In this document: positions 27,116 through 34,658 of the stretch, piece by piece | Layout of the letters: every line of letters begins with the position of its first letter | Numbering within the stretch: the first letter of the stretch is position 1 | Assembly: GCA_013299055.1 (NCBI GenBank) | Contig: JAAFKB010000029.1 | Coordinates: forward strand, 1 to 42,792 | DNA from: Sphaerotilus sp. | GTDB taxonomy: Bacteria > Pseudomonadota > Gammaproteobacteria > Burkholderiales > Burkholderiaceae_C | DNA: 42,792 bases | Direction of reading: 5' to 3' | Made by a program: the position numbers and the translations under genes | Notes under the pieces: generated by a model | Told to the model about the DNA's origin: nothing | Database searches by the model: none | What the model saw: only the letters and a program-made list of their open reading frames with translations

Positions 27116-28377
27116 CACCTGCCACCCTGTCCGCACGCGACGACCCTGCGCTGGCGGCGCGCCGCGATGTCGCCACCATTGGCCTGATCGGCCTGGCCCA
27201 CGGCACCTCGCACTTCCACCACCTGCTGCTGCCGCCGCTGTTCCCGCTGTTCATCCGTGATTTCGGATTGAGCTATTCGGAGCTGGGGCTGCTGGTGACC
27301 GTGTTCTTTGTCATCTCCGGGGTCGGCCAGGCGCTGTCGGGCTTTCTGGTGGACAAGGTGGGGGCACGGCCCGTGCTGTACGCGGCGATGGGCAGCTTCA
27401 TCGTCGCCTCGCTGGCCGGGGCGATGGCGCAGGGCTACGCGGGGTTGATGCTGGCCGCTGCGCTGGCCGGGCTGGGCAATGCGCCGTTCCATCCGGTGGA
27501 CTTCACCATCCTGAACAAGCGGGTCTCGCCGCAGCGGCTGGGCCATGCGTTTTCTGTCCACGGCATCAGTGGCAACCTGGGCTGGGCCATGGCGCCAGTG
27601 TTCCTGATCGGGGTGTCCTCGGCCTTCGGGAGCTGGCGGGCGGCCTACCTGGGGTCGGCACTGGTGGCGGTGGCGGTGCTGGGGGTGCTGTACTGGCGGC
27701 GCGATGCGATCGACGACCGGCAGGGGGCCTGGTCCCACGCACAGCCACAGCCCGGTGCCACACCGCCCGCTGGGGCTGCTCCGGCGCCAGCGGAACACCC
27801 GATGGCCTTTCTGCGCCTGCCGTCGGTGTGGCTGTGCTTCTCGTTCTTCTTCTGGACCACGGCGGCGCTGGCGGCGATCCAGAGTTTCGCCAGTCCGGCG
27901 CTGGTGCGGATGTACGGCCTGCCGGCATCGGCCACGGCGTTCGTGGTGACAGGCTACATGCTCTGCGGCGCAGCGGGCATGGTGGTGGGGGGGTTCCTCG
28001 TGCAGCGCGTGGCGCGGCTGGAGCAGACGATCGCCTGGGCGATGGCCGGATCGGCGGGGCTGCTGGTGCTGGCGGGAACAGGCTGGTTGCCGGGGACGGC
28101 CGCGGCCGCGGCGGCGGCGCTGGCGGGACTGGGCACCGGGCTGGCCGGACCGTCACGAGACATGCTCATCAAGCGTGCCGCGCCGCCGGGGGCGACGGGG
28201 CGGGTCTATGGCACCGTGTATTCGGGCCTGGACACCGGCTTTGCGCTGGCAGCGCCCGTGTTCGGCGCGATGCTCGACCACGGACTGGCAGGCGAAATCT
28301 TCACCGCGGCGGCGGGGGCGATGCTGCTGGGCATCGGATCGGCCGCCGTGGTGGGTCGGGGCTTGCGGCGCCCCTGA
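27112..28377 (+). CDS. Major facilitator superfamily transporter
   Basis: A 421-residue membrane protein with about twelve hydrophobic segments in two halves, separated by a hydrophilic loop at about 197-225. The loop after segment 2 has GFLVDKVGARPV, the usual MFS motif A pattern. LAHGTSHFHHLLLPPLFPLF near the N-terminus and GNAPFHPVDFTILNKRV are distinctive and recall the Fsr (fosmidomycin resistance)-like group. The substrate is unknown. The ATG overlaps the DUF1993 stop (ATGA). A run of GCG-type codons (about 28098-28125) encodes polyalanine. It converges on the phasin gene with a 12-base gap and no obvious terminator. Confidence 0.92.
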   Translation: MTPATLSARDDPALAARRDVATIGLIGLAHGTSHFHHLLLPPLFPLFIRDFGLSYSELGLLVTVFFVISGVGQALSGFLVDKVGARPVLYAAMGSFIVASLAGAMAQGYAGLMLAAALAGLGNAPFHPVDFTILNKRVSPQRLGHAFSVHGISGNLGWAMAPVFLIGVSSAFGSWRAAYLGSALVAVAVLGVLYWRRDAIDDRQGAWSHAQPQPGATPPAGAAPAPAEHPMAFLRLPSVWLCFSFFFWTTAALAAIQSFASPALVRMYGLPASATAFVVTGYMLCGAAGMVVGGFLVQRVARLEQTIAWAMAGSAGLLVLAGTGWLPGTAAAAAAALAGLGTGLAGPSRDMLIKRAAPPGATGRVYGTVYSGLDTGFALAAPVFGAMLDHGLAGEIFTAAAGAMLLGIGSAAVVGRGLRRP

Positions 28378-28389
28378 CGAGCTTGCCGA

Positions 28390-28911
28390 TCAGGCGGCCT
28401 TGGAGACGGCCTTGGTGACTTGCTGCAGATTGGCTTCAGCGGCGCTGACGGCTTGCTTGGCCGCCTTCTGGGCCGACTCCATGGCGCTGGTGCTGGCGGC
28501 CATGGCCTGCTTCATGAACGCGACGGCGCTTTCGCTGCCTGCCGGGGCGTTCTTCAGCGCGGCTTCGACGAAGCCCTGCACCGATTGCTGCGAAGCGGCG
28601 ACTTGCGTCTCGAACAGCTTGCCGATGTCGGCCTGGGTGGCGGCGGCGATCTCGTAGACCTGGCGGCTGTAGGCGGTGGCCTTGTCGGCAGCAGGCTGCA
28701 GGATGCTGGACTGCAGGGCCGCCAGACCTTGTGCATCCTTGACCGACAGCAGCGCCTTGGCGTTGGCAGCCGATTCGTCCAGCGCAGCGCGGGCAGTCTG
28801 CAGGTTCAGTTCCACCAGCTTTTCCACGCCACCGAAGGTCTTCTGGCCCAGCGCGACAGCGGTGTCCAGTTGGGCTTGGGCGGCGGCGGCGAATTGATCA
28901 GCGTTCATCAT
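28390..28911 (-). CDS. phaP: Phasin (polyhydroxyalkanoate granule-associated protein)
   Basis: A 173-residue alanine-rich helical protein with the Phasin_2 pattern: MMNADQFAAAAQAQLDTAVALG, then FGGVEKLVELNLQTARAALDESAANAKALL, then LQPAADKATAYSRQVYEIAA. It ends in an Ala/Lys/Ser helix (AAKQAVSAAEANLQQVTKAVSKAA). Phasins coat PHA granules and limit their size. An AGGA Shine-Dalgarno lies 9 bases before the ATGATG pair; the start could be 28911 or 28908. An in-frame ATG at 28971 sits at the predicted transcription start and is unlikely to be used. Two PhaR-like dyads flank the promoter. Confidence 0.92.
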   Translation of the reverse strand: MMNADQFAAAAQAQLDTAVALGQKTFGGVEKLVELNLQTARAALDESAANAKALLSVKDAQGLAALQSSILQPAADKATAYSRQVYEIAAATQADIGKLFETQVAASQQSVQGFVEAALKNAPAGSESAVAFMKQAMAASTSAMESAQKAAKQAVSAAEANLQQVTKAVSKAA

Positions 28912-28955
28912 GGTGAGCAGTCCTGTTGGGCTAGTGAAGTCGTGGGGCATGGCTT

Positions 28956-28970
28956 TGCTGCGGTGCAGCA
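28956..28970. promoter_or_regulatory. PhaR-like operator 1 (downstream of the phasin -10)
   Basis: TGCTGC-GGT-GCAGCA is a perfect dyad with 6-base arms and a 3-base spacer, containing CTGC-N3-GCAG, the pattern known for the PHA-responsive repressor PhaR. It covers about +2 to +16 of the predicted phasin transcript, where binding would block initiation or clearance. A near-copy lies 59 bases upstream. Confidence 0.62.
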
Positions 28971-28978
28971 TGGAATCC

Positions 28979-29006
28979 AGTATAGAGGCTGCGAACGCGA
29001 TTGCAA
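28979..29006 (-). promoter_or_regulatory. Predicted sigma-70 promoter of the phasin gene
   Basis: On the minus strand, TTGCAA (29006-29001), a 16-base spacer and TATACT (28984-28979, 5 of 6 matches) form a good promoter. Transcription would begin near 28972, giving a leader of about 60 bases. It lies between the two PhaR-like dyads. Confidence 0.65.
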
Positions 29007-29014
29007 GTCAGAAA

Positions 29015-29029
29015 TGTTGCGGCGCAGCA
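29015..29029. promoter_or_regulatory. PhaR-like operator 2 (upstream of the phasin -35)
   Basis: TGTTGC-GGC-GCAGCA has one mismatch between its arms and matches operator 1 at all but two positions over 15 bases, in the same orientation. It ends 8 bases upstream of the -35 element. Paired sites on either side of a promoter suggest cooperative or looping repression. Confidence 0.55.
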
Positions 29030-29039
29030 TTCTTCAGGC

Positions 29040-29069
29040 AAAAAAAACCCGGTGGATGCACCACCGGGT
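29040..29069 (-). terminator. Strong Rho-independent terminator on the minus strand with no gene upstream
   Basis: On the minus strand a perfect 9-bp stem ACCCGGTGG/CCACCGGGT with a 5-base loop is followed at once by eight T. This is a textbook intrinsic terminator for transcription running leftward. The only gene to its right is on the plus strand, so the terminated transcript must be a non-coding or unrecognised RNA, or else stray transcription that would otherwise enter the phasin promoter. On the plus strand no T-tract follows. Confidence 0.8.
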
Positions 29070-29293
29070 GGAAGGTACCTGAAAGCCATCGTTCGCCTTC
29101 GCGCAGTACCGAGGAGACAACCAAGTGCAAGATGCCGGAGCCGGCACCTCGCCTTTCTACCGATCGGGGCAAGACGTGAAAGTTCAATCAGGGGGCGGAA
29201 TTTCCTGAAATTTCCTTTGTCCCTTTGCGCCTCGACCCGCCTGGACGCAGGACGGGGTTTCAAGCCGTCTCAAGCCATCGGCACAATGCGGCG
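29070..29293 (-). ncRNA. Candidate small RNA region ending at the isolated terminator
   Basis: Between the terminator at 29040-29069 and the start of the deacetylase gene at 29294 no convincing protein gene is visible. A minus-strand frame (29263-28931) spans the terminator and the phasin promoter and has no protein-like features. A short RNA with a U-rich 3' end is therefore likely here. I could not identify a convincing minus-strand promoter, so its 5' end is unknown; the coordinates mark the gene-less search space, not a mapped transcript. It does not match an RNA family that I recognise. Confidence 0.35.
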
Positions 29294-30262
29294 ATGCGCG
29301 CCTATTACGCCGACCACTTTGTGCTGCCTCTGCCCGACGGACACCGTTTCCCGATGCAGAAATACCGTCTTCTGCGCGATGCAATCGTGGTTGAGCTGCC
29401 CGGCGTGCGGCTGGCCCAGGCGCTGCCCGCCAGCGAAGGCGAGCTGGCCCTGGTCCACACCCCCGGCTACGTGGACGCGGTGCTGCACGGCACGCTGACC
29501 ACCGTCCAGCAGCGCGAGATCGGCTTTCCGTGGTCGCCAGCGATGGCGGAGCGGGCGCGGCGCTCGGTTGGCGCCACCGTCAGCGCGGCGCGGGACGCCC
29601 TGCGCGAGGGCATAGCGGCCAACCTCGCTGGGGGGACACACCACGCCAGCGCCGACACCGGCAGCGGTTTCTGCGTCTTCAACGACCTGGCGGTGGCGGC
29701 CCGGCTGATGCAGGCCGAGTGGTTGCGCCAGCACCGCCGCGTGCTGCGCGTGGCGGTAATCGACCTCGATGTCCACCAAGGCAATGGCACAGCGTCGATT
29801 TTTCGTGACGATCCGACCGTCTACACGCTGTCCGTGCATGGTGCCAAGAACTTCCCTTTCCGCAAGGTGCCCAGCGATCTGGATGTGGATCTGCCGGACG
29901 GCTGCACCGACGCACCGTACCTCGCCGCCGTGGACGCCGCGCTGTCGCAGCTCTGGCAGGCCCACGCTGACCAGCTCCCCGGCCTCGTGCTCTACCAGGC
30001 GGGCGCCGATCCGCACGAGGGCGACCGGCTTGGACGGCTCAAAGTGAGCGCAGCCGGTCTGGCCGAGCGGGACCGCCGGGTCTTCGCCGCATGCTTTGAC
30101 CGCGGCATTCCCGTGGTGCTGACGATGGGTGGCGGCTATGGGCACGTCATCGAAGACACGGTGGCGGTGCAGCTGCAGACCTACCGCGCCGCGCTGGCGC
30201 ACTGGACACACTGGCAAGCCCGCGATCCTGCTGCACAGCTCGGCCACGCAACCCGGCAATAA
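29294..30262 (+). CDS. Histone deacetylase-like amidohydrolase
   Basis: A 322-residue zinc hydrolase of the arginase/deacetylase fold. GGTHHA (H116, H117), DLDVHQGNGT with zinc ligands D159 and H161, GADPHEGDRLGRLKVS with D239, and GGGYG with Y282 form the complete active site. Bacterial members deacetylate small molecules such as acetylpolyamines, or proteins; the substrate here is unknown. The start at 29294 (MRAYYADHFVLPLPDGHRFP) is where family similarity begins. No Shine-Dalgarno precedes it, but CACAAT lies 6 bases upstream, so the mRNA may be leaderless. A nitroreductase gene starts 42 bases downstream. Confidence 0.93.
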   Translation: MRAYYADHFVLPLPDGHRFPMQKYRLLRDAIVVELPGVRLAQALPASEGELALVHTPGYVDAVLHGTLTTVQQREIGFPWSPAMAERARRSVGATVSAARDALREGIAANLAGGTHHASADTGSGFCVFNDLAVAARLMQAEWLRQHRRVLRVAVIDLDVHQGNGTASIFRDDPTVYTLSVHGAKNFPFRKVPSDLDVDLPDGCTDAPYLAAVDAALSQLWQAHADQLPGLVLYQAGADPHEGDRLGRLKVSAAGLAERDRRVFAACFDRGIPVVLTMGGGYGHVIEDTVAVQLQTYRAALAHWTHWQARDPAAQLGHATRQ

Positions 30263-30304
30263 TCGGCAGCCTTGCGCCTGAACCCACCTCCGAGACCTGC
30301 CCCC

Positions 30305-31003
30305 ATGCTCACCGACGACCAGCGCCGCGCCGCCGTGGACGACGCCATCACCAGCCGCCGCTCCCTGCGCGCCTTCCTGCCGACACCCGTGGCCCGCGAG
30401 ACCATCGAGGACATCCTGCGCGTGGCCGCCCGCGCTCCGTCCGGCACCAACACGCAACCGTGGCAGGTCCACGTGCTGACCGGCGCAGCGCGGGACACCC
30501 TCTGTCAGCGCATCCTGGCCGCCCACGACGATCCTGCGGTGGCCGCTACCCACACCGAGGAATACGCCTATTACCCGACACAGTGGCAGTCGCCCTACAT
30601 CGACCGCCGCCGCAAGGTGGGCTGGGATCTGTACGGCCTGCTGGGTCTGGCCAAGACCGACAAGGCTGGCATGCACCGCCAGCACGGACGCAACTACACC
30701 TTCTTCGACGCGCCGGTCGGTCTGATCTTCACGATCGACCGCGTGATGCAGCAAGGCTCGTGGCTCGACTACGGCATGTTCCTGCAGAGCATCATGGTCG
30801 CCGCCCGTGCCCGGGGGCTCGACACCTGCCCGCAGGCCGCGTTCACCCAATACCACCGCCTGATCGCCGAGCAGCTCGGGTTGGGCGCGGGCGAGATGGT
30901 GGTATGCGGCATGGCGCTCGGCCACGCGGACCCGGATGCCATCGAGAACACGCTGGTGACCGAGCGGGCAGCCGTGAGCGAATTTGCCACTTTCCATGGC
31001 TGA
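30305..31003 (+). CDS. Nitroreductase family flavoprotein
   Basis: A 232-residue FMN-dependent oxidoreductase. SRRSLRAFLPTPVARETIEDIL and AARAPSGTNTQPWQVHVLTG form the N-terminal FMN-binding signature. The middle has GAPVGLIFTIDR-like FDAPVGLIFTIDR, and the end has ALGHADPDAIENTLVTER. Such enzymes reduce nitroaromatics, quinones or enones with NAD(P)H; the natural substrate is unknown. The start at 30305 has a GAGAC element upstream; an in-frame ATG at 30272 adds a proline-rich stretch with no family similarity. It is probably cotranscribed with the deacetylase gene. Confidence 0.92.
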   Translation: MLTDDQRRAAVDDAITSRRSLRAFLPTPVARETIEDILRVAARAPSGTNTQPWQVHVLTGAARDTLCQRILAAHDDPAVAATHTEEYAYYPTQWQSPYIDRRRKVGWDLYGLLGLAKTDKAGMHRQHGRNYTFFDAPVGLIFTIDRVMQQGSWLDYGMFLQSIMVAARARGLDTCPQAAFTQYHRLIAEQLGLGAGEMVVCGMALGHADPDAIENTLVTERAAVSEFATFHG

Positions 31004-31125
31004 ACCGACAGCTGCTGTGCCGGATCGGGGCGAACGCGGTGGTGGCGCCGGGCGCCATCCTGCGGGCCGGGCAGGTGGTGCAGCGGACATCACTGCTGGA
31101 CCAGGAACAAGGAGACAATCCGTGA
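31003..31125 (+). pseudogene. Remnant of a hexapeptide-repeat (left-handed beta-helix) protein, C-terminal piece
   Basis: The gap between nitroreductase and antiporter reads, in the frame ending at 31125, RIGANAVVAPGAILRAGQVV followed by QRTSLLDQEQGDNP. Parsed in sixes (IGANAV, VAPGAI, LRAGQV, VQRTSL) it fits the hexapeptide-repeat rule of acyltransferases and gamma-carbonic anhydrases, including the usual final turns. No start codon with a Shine-Dalgarno precedes it, and upstream in this frame is nitroreductase coding sequence. I infer a decayed or deletion-joined acyltransferase end. Its stop overlaps the antiporter GTG. Confidence 0.4.
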
Positions 31126-32546
31126 AACCCATGACACTGAAATCCGCAGGCCGCGCTTTGGTGGCGGTTGTGCTGGGCGGTCTGCCGCTGTGGTCGCAGG
31201 CCGCAGAGGTCGATGGAGCGGCGCTGTCGGCCTGGTGGGGTGTGCCCTTCGCGGGCATCCTGCTGTCGATCGCGCTGTGCCCGCTGCTGATGCCGACGGT
31301 CTGGCACCACCACTACGGCAAGATCTCTGCCGGCTGGGCGCTGGCCTTCCTGCTGCCGTTCGCCGTGGTGTTCGGGCCGGGTGTGGCGGGTGCAGGACTC
31401 GTGCATGCGCTGGTGGCGGAGTACATCCCCTTCATCGTGCTGCTGACCGCGCTCTACACCGTGGCGGGCGGCATCTACGTGCGCGGCAACTTCCACGGCA
31501 GTCCCGGCTTCAATACCGTGCTGATGCTGATTGGCGCGGTGCTGGCCAGCTTCATGGGCACGACCGGCGCCTCGATGCTGATGGTGCGCCCGCTGATCCG
31601 CGCCAACGACAACCGAAAGCACGCTGCGCATGTGCTGGTGTTCTTCATCTTCATTGTCAGCAACGCGGGCGGCTCGCTCACGCCGTTGGGTGATCCACCG
31701 CTGTTCCTGGGCTTCCTGAAGGGCGTGGACTTCTTCTGGACCGTGCGCCACATCTTCCCGGAGACGCTGTTCCTGGTCGGTGCGCTGCTGGCGATTTTCT
31801 TCGCAATCGACACCTGGTATTACCGCCGTGAAGGGGTGACCCGTGCCGACCCGACTCCAGATGACCAGACCTTCGGCATCGAGGGCGGGATCAACGGTGT
31901 GCTGTTGCTTGTGGTGGTGGCCCTCGTGCTGATGAGCGGCACCTGGAAGCCAGGCATCACCGTCGATCTCGCCGGTACGCCGGTCGGGCTGGAACAGCTC
32001 GTGCGGGACGGGGCACTGATCGCCGTGGCGCTGTTGTCGCTCAAGCTGACCCCGGCAGCGGCGCGCGAGCAGAACCAGTTCAACTGGGCGCCGATGCAGG
32101 AGGTCGCCAAGCTCTTTGCCGGCATCTTCCTGACCATCACGCCCGTGCTGGCGATGCTCAAGGCGGGCATGGGTGGGGCGTTCGCGCCGATCGTCGCACT
32201 GGTGACCGCGCCGGATGGGCAGCCGATCCCGGCGATGTACTTCTGGGCGTCGGGGGTGCTGTCGTCCTTCCTCGACAACGCGCCGACCTACCTCGTGTTC
32301 TTCAACCTCGCGGGCGGCGATCCGCAGGTGCTGATGACCACGCTGGCTCCGGTGCTGGCGGCCATCTCCGCCGGTTCGGTCTTCATGGGCGCCAACAGCT
32401 ACATCGGCAATGCACCCAATCTGATGGTCAAGGCCATCGCCGAGGACCGGGGCGTGACGATGCCGAGCTTCTTTGGCTACATGGTGTGGAGCGTGGGCAT
32501 CCTGGTGCCGCTGTTCGTCCTGATGACCTTGATCTGGTTCCGCTGA
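31122..32546 (+). CDS. Sodium:proton antiporter (CitMHS/NhaD-like ion transporter family)
   Basis: A 474-residue membrane protein. After a signal-like N-terminus (LVAVVLGGLPLWSQAAE) come about eleven to twelve hydrophobic segments. Characteristic parts are WWGVPFAGILLSIALCPLLMP, WHHHYGKISAGWALAFLLPF, ASFMGTTGASMLMVRPLIRAN, FIVSNAGGSLTPLGDPPLFLGFL and SFLDNAPTYLVFFNLAGG. The last two resemble the ion-coordinating hairpins of the ion-transporter superfamily. It is expected to exchange Na+ for H+; related carriers move dicarboxylates. The GTG at 31122 is chosen because AAGGAG lies 7 bases before it; ATG at 31131 is an alternative. Confidence 0.9.
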   Translation: MKPMTLKSAGRALVAVVLGGLPLWSQAAEVDGAALSAWWGVPFAGILLSIALCPLLMPTVWHHHYGKISAGWALAFLLPFAVVFGPGVAGAGLVHALVAEYIPFIVLLTALYTVAGGIYVRGNFHGSPGFNTVLMLIGAVLASFMGTTGASMLMVRPLIRANDNRKHAAHVLVFFIFIVSNAGGSLTPLGDPPLFLGFLKGVDFFWTVRHIFPETLFLVGALLAIFFAIDTWYYRREGVTRADPTPDDQTFGIEGGINGVLLLVVVALVLMSGTWKPGITVDLAGTPVGLEQLVRDGALIAVALLSLKLTPAAAREQNQFNWAPMQEVAKLFAGIFLTITPVLAMLKAGMGGAFAPIVALVTAPDGQPIPAMYFWASGVLSSFLDNAPTYLVFFNLAGGDPQVLMTTLAPVLAAISAGSVFMGANSYIGNAPNLMVKAIAEDRGVTMPSFFGYMVWSVGILVPLFVLMTLIWFR

Positions 32547-32547
32547 C

Positions 32548-33537
32548 ATGACCCGACCCTCCCTCCTCATTGCCCGCCGCATCTTCCCTGCCGTCGCCGA
32601 ACGGCTGGCCGTCCACTTCGACGTGGAGACCAACGACGCCGACACCCTCTGGAGCCGCGAGGAACTGATCCAGCGCCTGCGGGGCAAGCAGGGCGTCTTC
32701 GTGACCACTGGCGAGCCGATCGACGCCGCGCTCGTGGCGGCCTGCCCGGAGCTGAAGGCGGTGTGCTCGATGGCGGTGGGCTACAACAACATCGACGTGG
32801 CGGCCTGCCATGCGCGGGGCATCACGGTGACGAACGCGCCGGATGTGCTGACCGAGACGACGGCCGACTTCGGCTTCGCGCTGATGATGGCAGCGGCGCG
32901 GCGCATCCCGGAGAGCGAGCATTTCCTGCGCAGCGGTGCGTGGACCAAGTGGGCGCCGGACTTCTTCGTCGGCGCGGACGTGCATGGCGCGACGCTGGGC
33001 ATCCTTGGCATGGGCCGCATCGGGCAGGCGATCGCACGGCGCGGCCACCTGGGCTTCGGCATGAACGTGCTCTACCACAACCGCTCGCGTCTGGCCCCCG
33101 AGGCCGAAGCACCGATCGGCGCACGCTGGGTGGACAAGGCCACGCTGCTGGCCGAGGTCGACCACCTGGTCATCGTCGTGCCGTATGGGCCGGCGTCGCA
33201 CCACCTCATCGCCGCGGCCGACCTCGCGCAGATGAAGCCGACCGCGACGCTGACCAACATCGCCCGCGGTGGCGTGGTCGATGACGCGGCGCTGGCGATG
33301 GCGCTGCGTTCGGGGCAGCTGGGTGCCGCGGCGCTGGACGTGTTCGAGGGTGAACCGGCCGTGCATCCGGCGCTGCTGGGGGTGTCCAATGTCGTGCTGA
33401 CGCCGCACATCGCCAGCGCGAGCCTGCCCACGCGGCTGGCCATGGCACAGCTGGCGGCGGACAACCTGATCGCGCTGCTGAACGGCGGTGAGGCCAAGAC
33501 GCCAGTGCCCGCGCCGAAGCCAGCAGCCAGCACCTGA
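32548..33537 (+). CDS. D-2-hydroxyacid dehydrogenase (glyoxylate/hydroxypyruvate reductase or D-glycerate dehydrogenase type)
   Basis: A 329-residue NAD(P)-dependent reductase. VGYNNIDVAAC, the Rossmann motif GILGMGRIGQ (from about 151), NIARGGVVDD with R240, FEGEP with E269 and TPHIAS with H287 give the Arg-Glu-His catalytic triad. NRS at 178-180, just after the second strand, suggests an NADP preference, as in GhrB-like enzymes. It reduces hydroxypyruvate or glyoxylate, or a related 2-ketoacid. It starts 1 base after the antiporter stop, hence the same operon. The C-terminus has a short Pro/Ala tail (KTPVPAPKPAAST). Confidence 0.93.
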   Translation: MTRPSLLIARRIFPAVAERLAVHFDVETNDADTLWSREELIQRLRGKQGVFVTTGEPIDAALVAACPELKAVCSMAVGYNNIDVAACHARGITVTNAPDVLTETTADFGFALMMAAARRIPESEHFLRSGAWTKWAPDFFVGADVHGATLGILGMGRIGQAIARRGHLGFGMNVLYHNRSRLAPEAEAPIGARWVDKATLLAEVDHLVIVVPYGPASHHLIAAADLAQMKPTATLTNIARGGVVDDAALAMALRSGQLGAAALDVFEGEPAVHPALLGVSNVVLTPHIASASLPTRLAMAQLAADNLIALLNGGEAKTPVPAPKPAAST

Positions 33538-33555
33538 GACCGGCAGACTGGCCGT

Positions 33556-34587
33556 TCAGCCGATCTCGATGGCGAGCTTGCCGAACTGCGCGCCGGACGC
33601 CAGCCGGTCCAGCGCGGCATGGGTATCGTCCAGCGGGTAGCGCCGGTCGATCACCGGCCGGATCAGACCGCGTTCGCACACCCGCAGCAAGTCGGCGAAC
33701 TCGCCCAGATCCCCCAGCGTAGAGCCCATCACCTGCAGCTGGCGGATGAAGAGCCGACGCAGATCGGCTGGGGGCTGGTCCCCGGTGGTGGCGCCGCAGG
33801 TGACGAGCCGGCCTCCGCGCACCAGCGATTTCAGCGCGCTGGACCAGACGGCTGCCCCCACGTTCTCGATCACCACGTCCACGCCGCGTCCGTCGGTCAG
33901 CGCCAGCACGCGGCGGGCGATGTCCTCGCGTGCACCGTTGACCGCGTGGTCGGCGCCGAGGGCCAGGGCACGCTGGAGCTTGTCGTCGTCGCGGGAGGTG
34001 ACGATGGCGGTGGCGCCGGCCATCTTCGCCAGCTGCAGCGCCGCCAGCGACACGCCCCCGCCGACCCCGAAGATGAGCACAGTCTCCCAAGGCTTCAATT
34101 GCGCCTTTGTGAACAGCATCCGCCAGGCGGTGAGGTGGTTGACACCGAGGGCGGCGGCTTCGGCCCAGTCGAGCGCGGCCGGCTTGGGAAAGACATTGCG
34201 GGCGGGCAGGGTGACGAACTCGGCGAGCGTGCCGTCACGGTGCTCGCCGAGGTAGGCCACCGACGTGCAGAGCACCCCCTGGCCGCGCAGGCAGAACGCG
34301 CAGCGTCCGCAGGCAATGCCCGGGTGCAGGACGACCGGCTGGCCAGGGCGCAGCAGGGGATCGTCGTGGTCGGCTTCCTCGACGGTGCCGGCGCCGTCCA
34401 GGCCCATGGTCTGCGGCAGGCGGTGGGTGATGCCGGCGCCGCTGTCGCGCATGTAGAGGTCGACGCGGTTGAGCGTGGCGGCCTTCAGGCGCACCAGCAC
34501 GTCGCCTGGACGGCGCTCAGGGCGCGGGCGTTCGCCGAGGGTGACGACTTCGTTGCCGCCGTGGCCGGTGAGGTAGACAGCGCGCAT
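33556..34587 (-). CDS. Zinc-binding alcohol dehydrogenase / quinone oxidoreductase family protein
   Basis: A 343-residue medium-chain dehydrogenase. It has RLKAATLNRVDLYMRDSG, the structural-zinc loop CGRCAFCLRGQGVLC, and the cofactor motif GVGGGVSLAALQLAKMAGA. The position of the usual catalytic-zinc Cys (about residue 38-42) reads NRVDLYM, so this site appears to lack the catalytic zinc and resembles quinone reductases. The start at 34587 has a GGAG Shine-Dalgarno; upstream in-frame codons reach into the divergent promoter region. The substrate is unknown. It converges on the hydroxyacid dehydrogenase gene with an 18-base gap. Confidence 0.9.
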   Translation of the reverse strand: MRAVYLTGHGGNEVVTLGERPRPERRPGDVLVRLKAATLNRVDLYMRDSGAGITHRLPQTMGLDGAGTVEEADHDDPLLRPGQPVVLHPGIACGRCAFCLRGQGVLCTSVAYLGEHRDGTLAEFVTLPARNVFPKPAALDWAEAAALGVNHLTAWRMLFTKAQLKPWETVLIFGVGGGVSLAALQLAKMAGATAIVTSRDDDKLQRALALGADHAVNGAREDIARRVLALTDGRGVDVVIENVGAAVWSSALKSLVRGGRLVTCGATTGDQPPADLRRLFIRQLQVMGSTLGDLGEFADLLRVCERGLIRPVIDRRYPLDDTHAALDRLASGAQFGKLAIEIG

Positions 34588-34658
34588 GGGGGGCTCCTGA
34601 AACGCGGTAAATTCCCGCGGACGATTGTTGCGGGTGATTTCCGCGATTGGAGACCTCA

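Noticed and set aside
28098..28125. GCG/GCC repeat in the MFS gene as a simple-sequence repeat
   Set aside because: It is only a short alanine stretch in a membrane protein of a GC-rich genome, without a perfect repeat unit.
28931..29263. 110-codon minus-strand frame upstream of the phasin
   Set aside because: It runs through a strong terminator and the phasin promoter, has no Shine-Dalgarno, and looks like random arginine-rich sequence.
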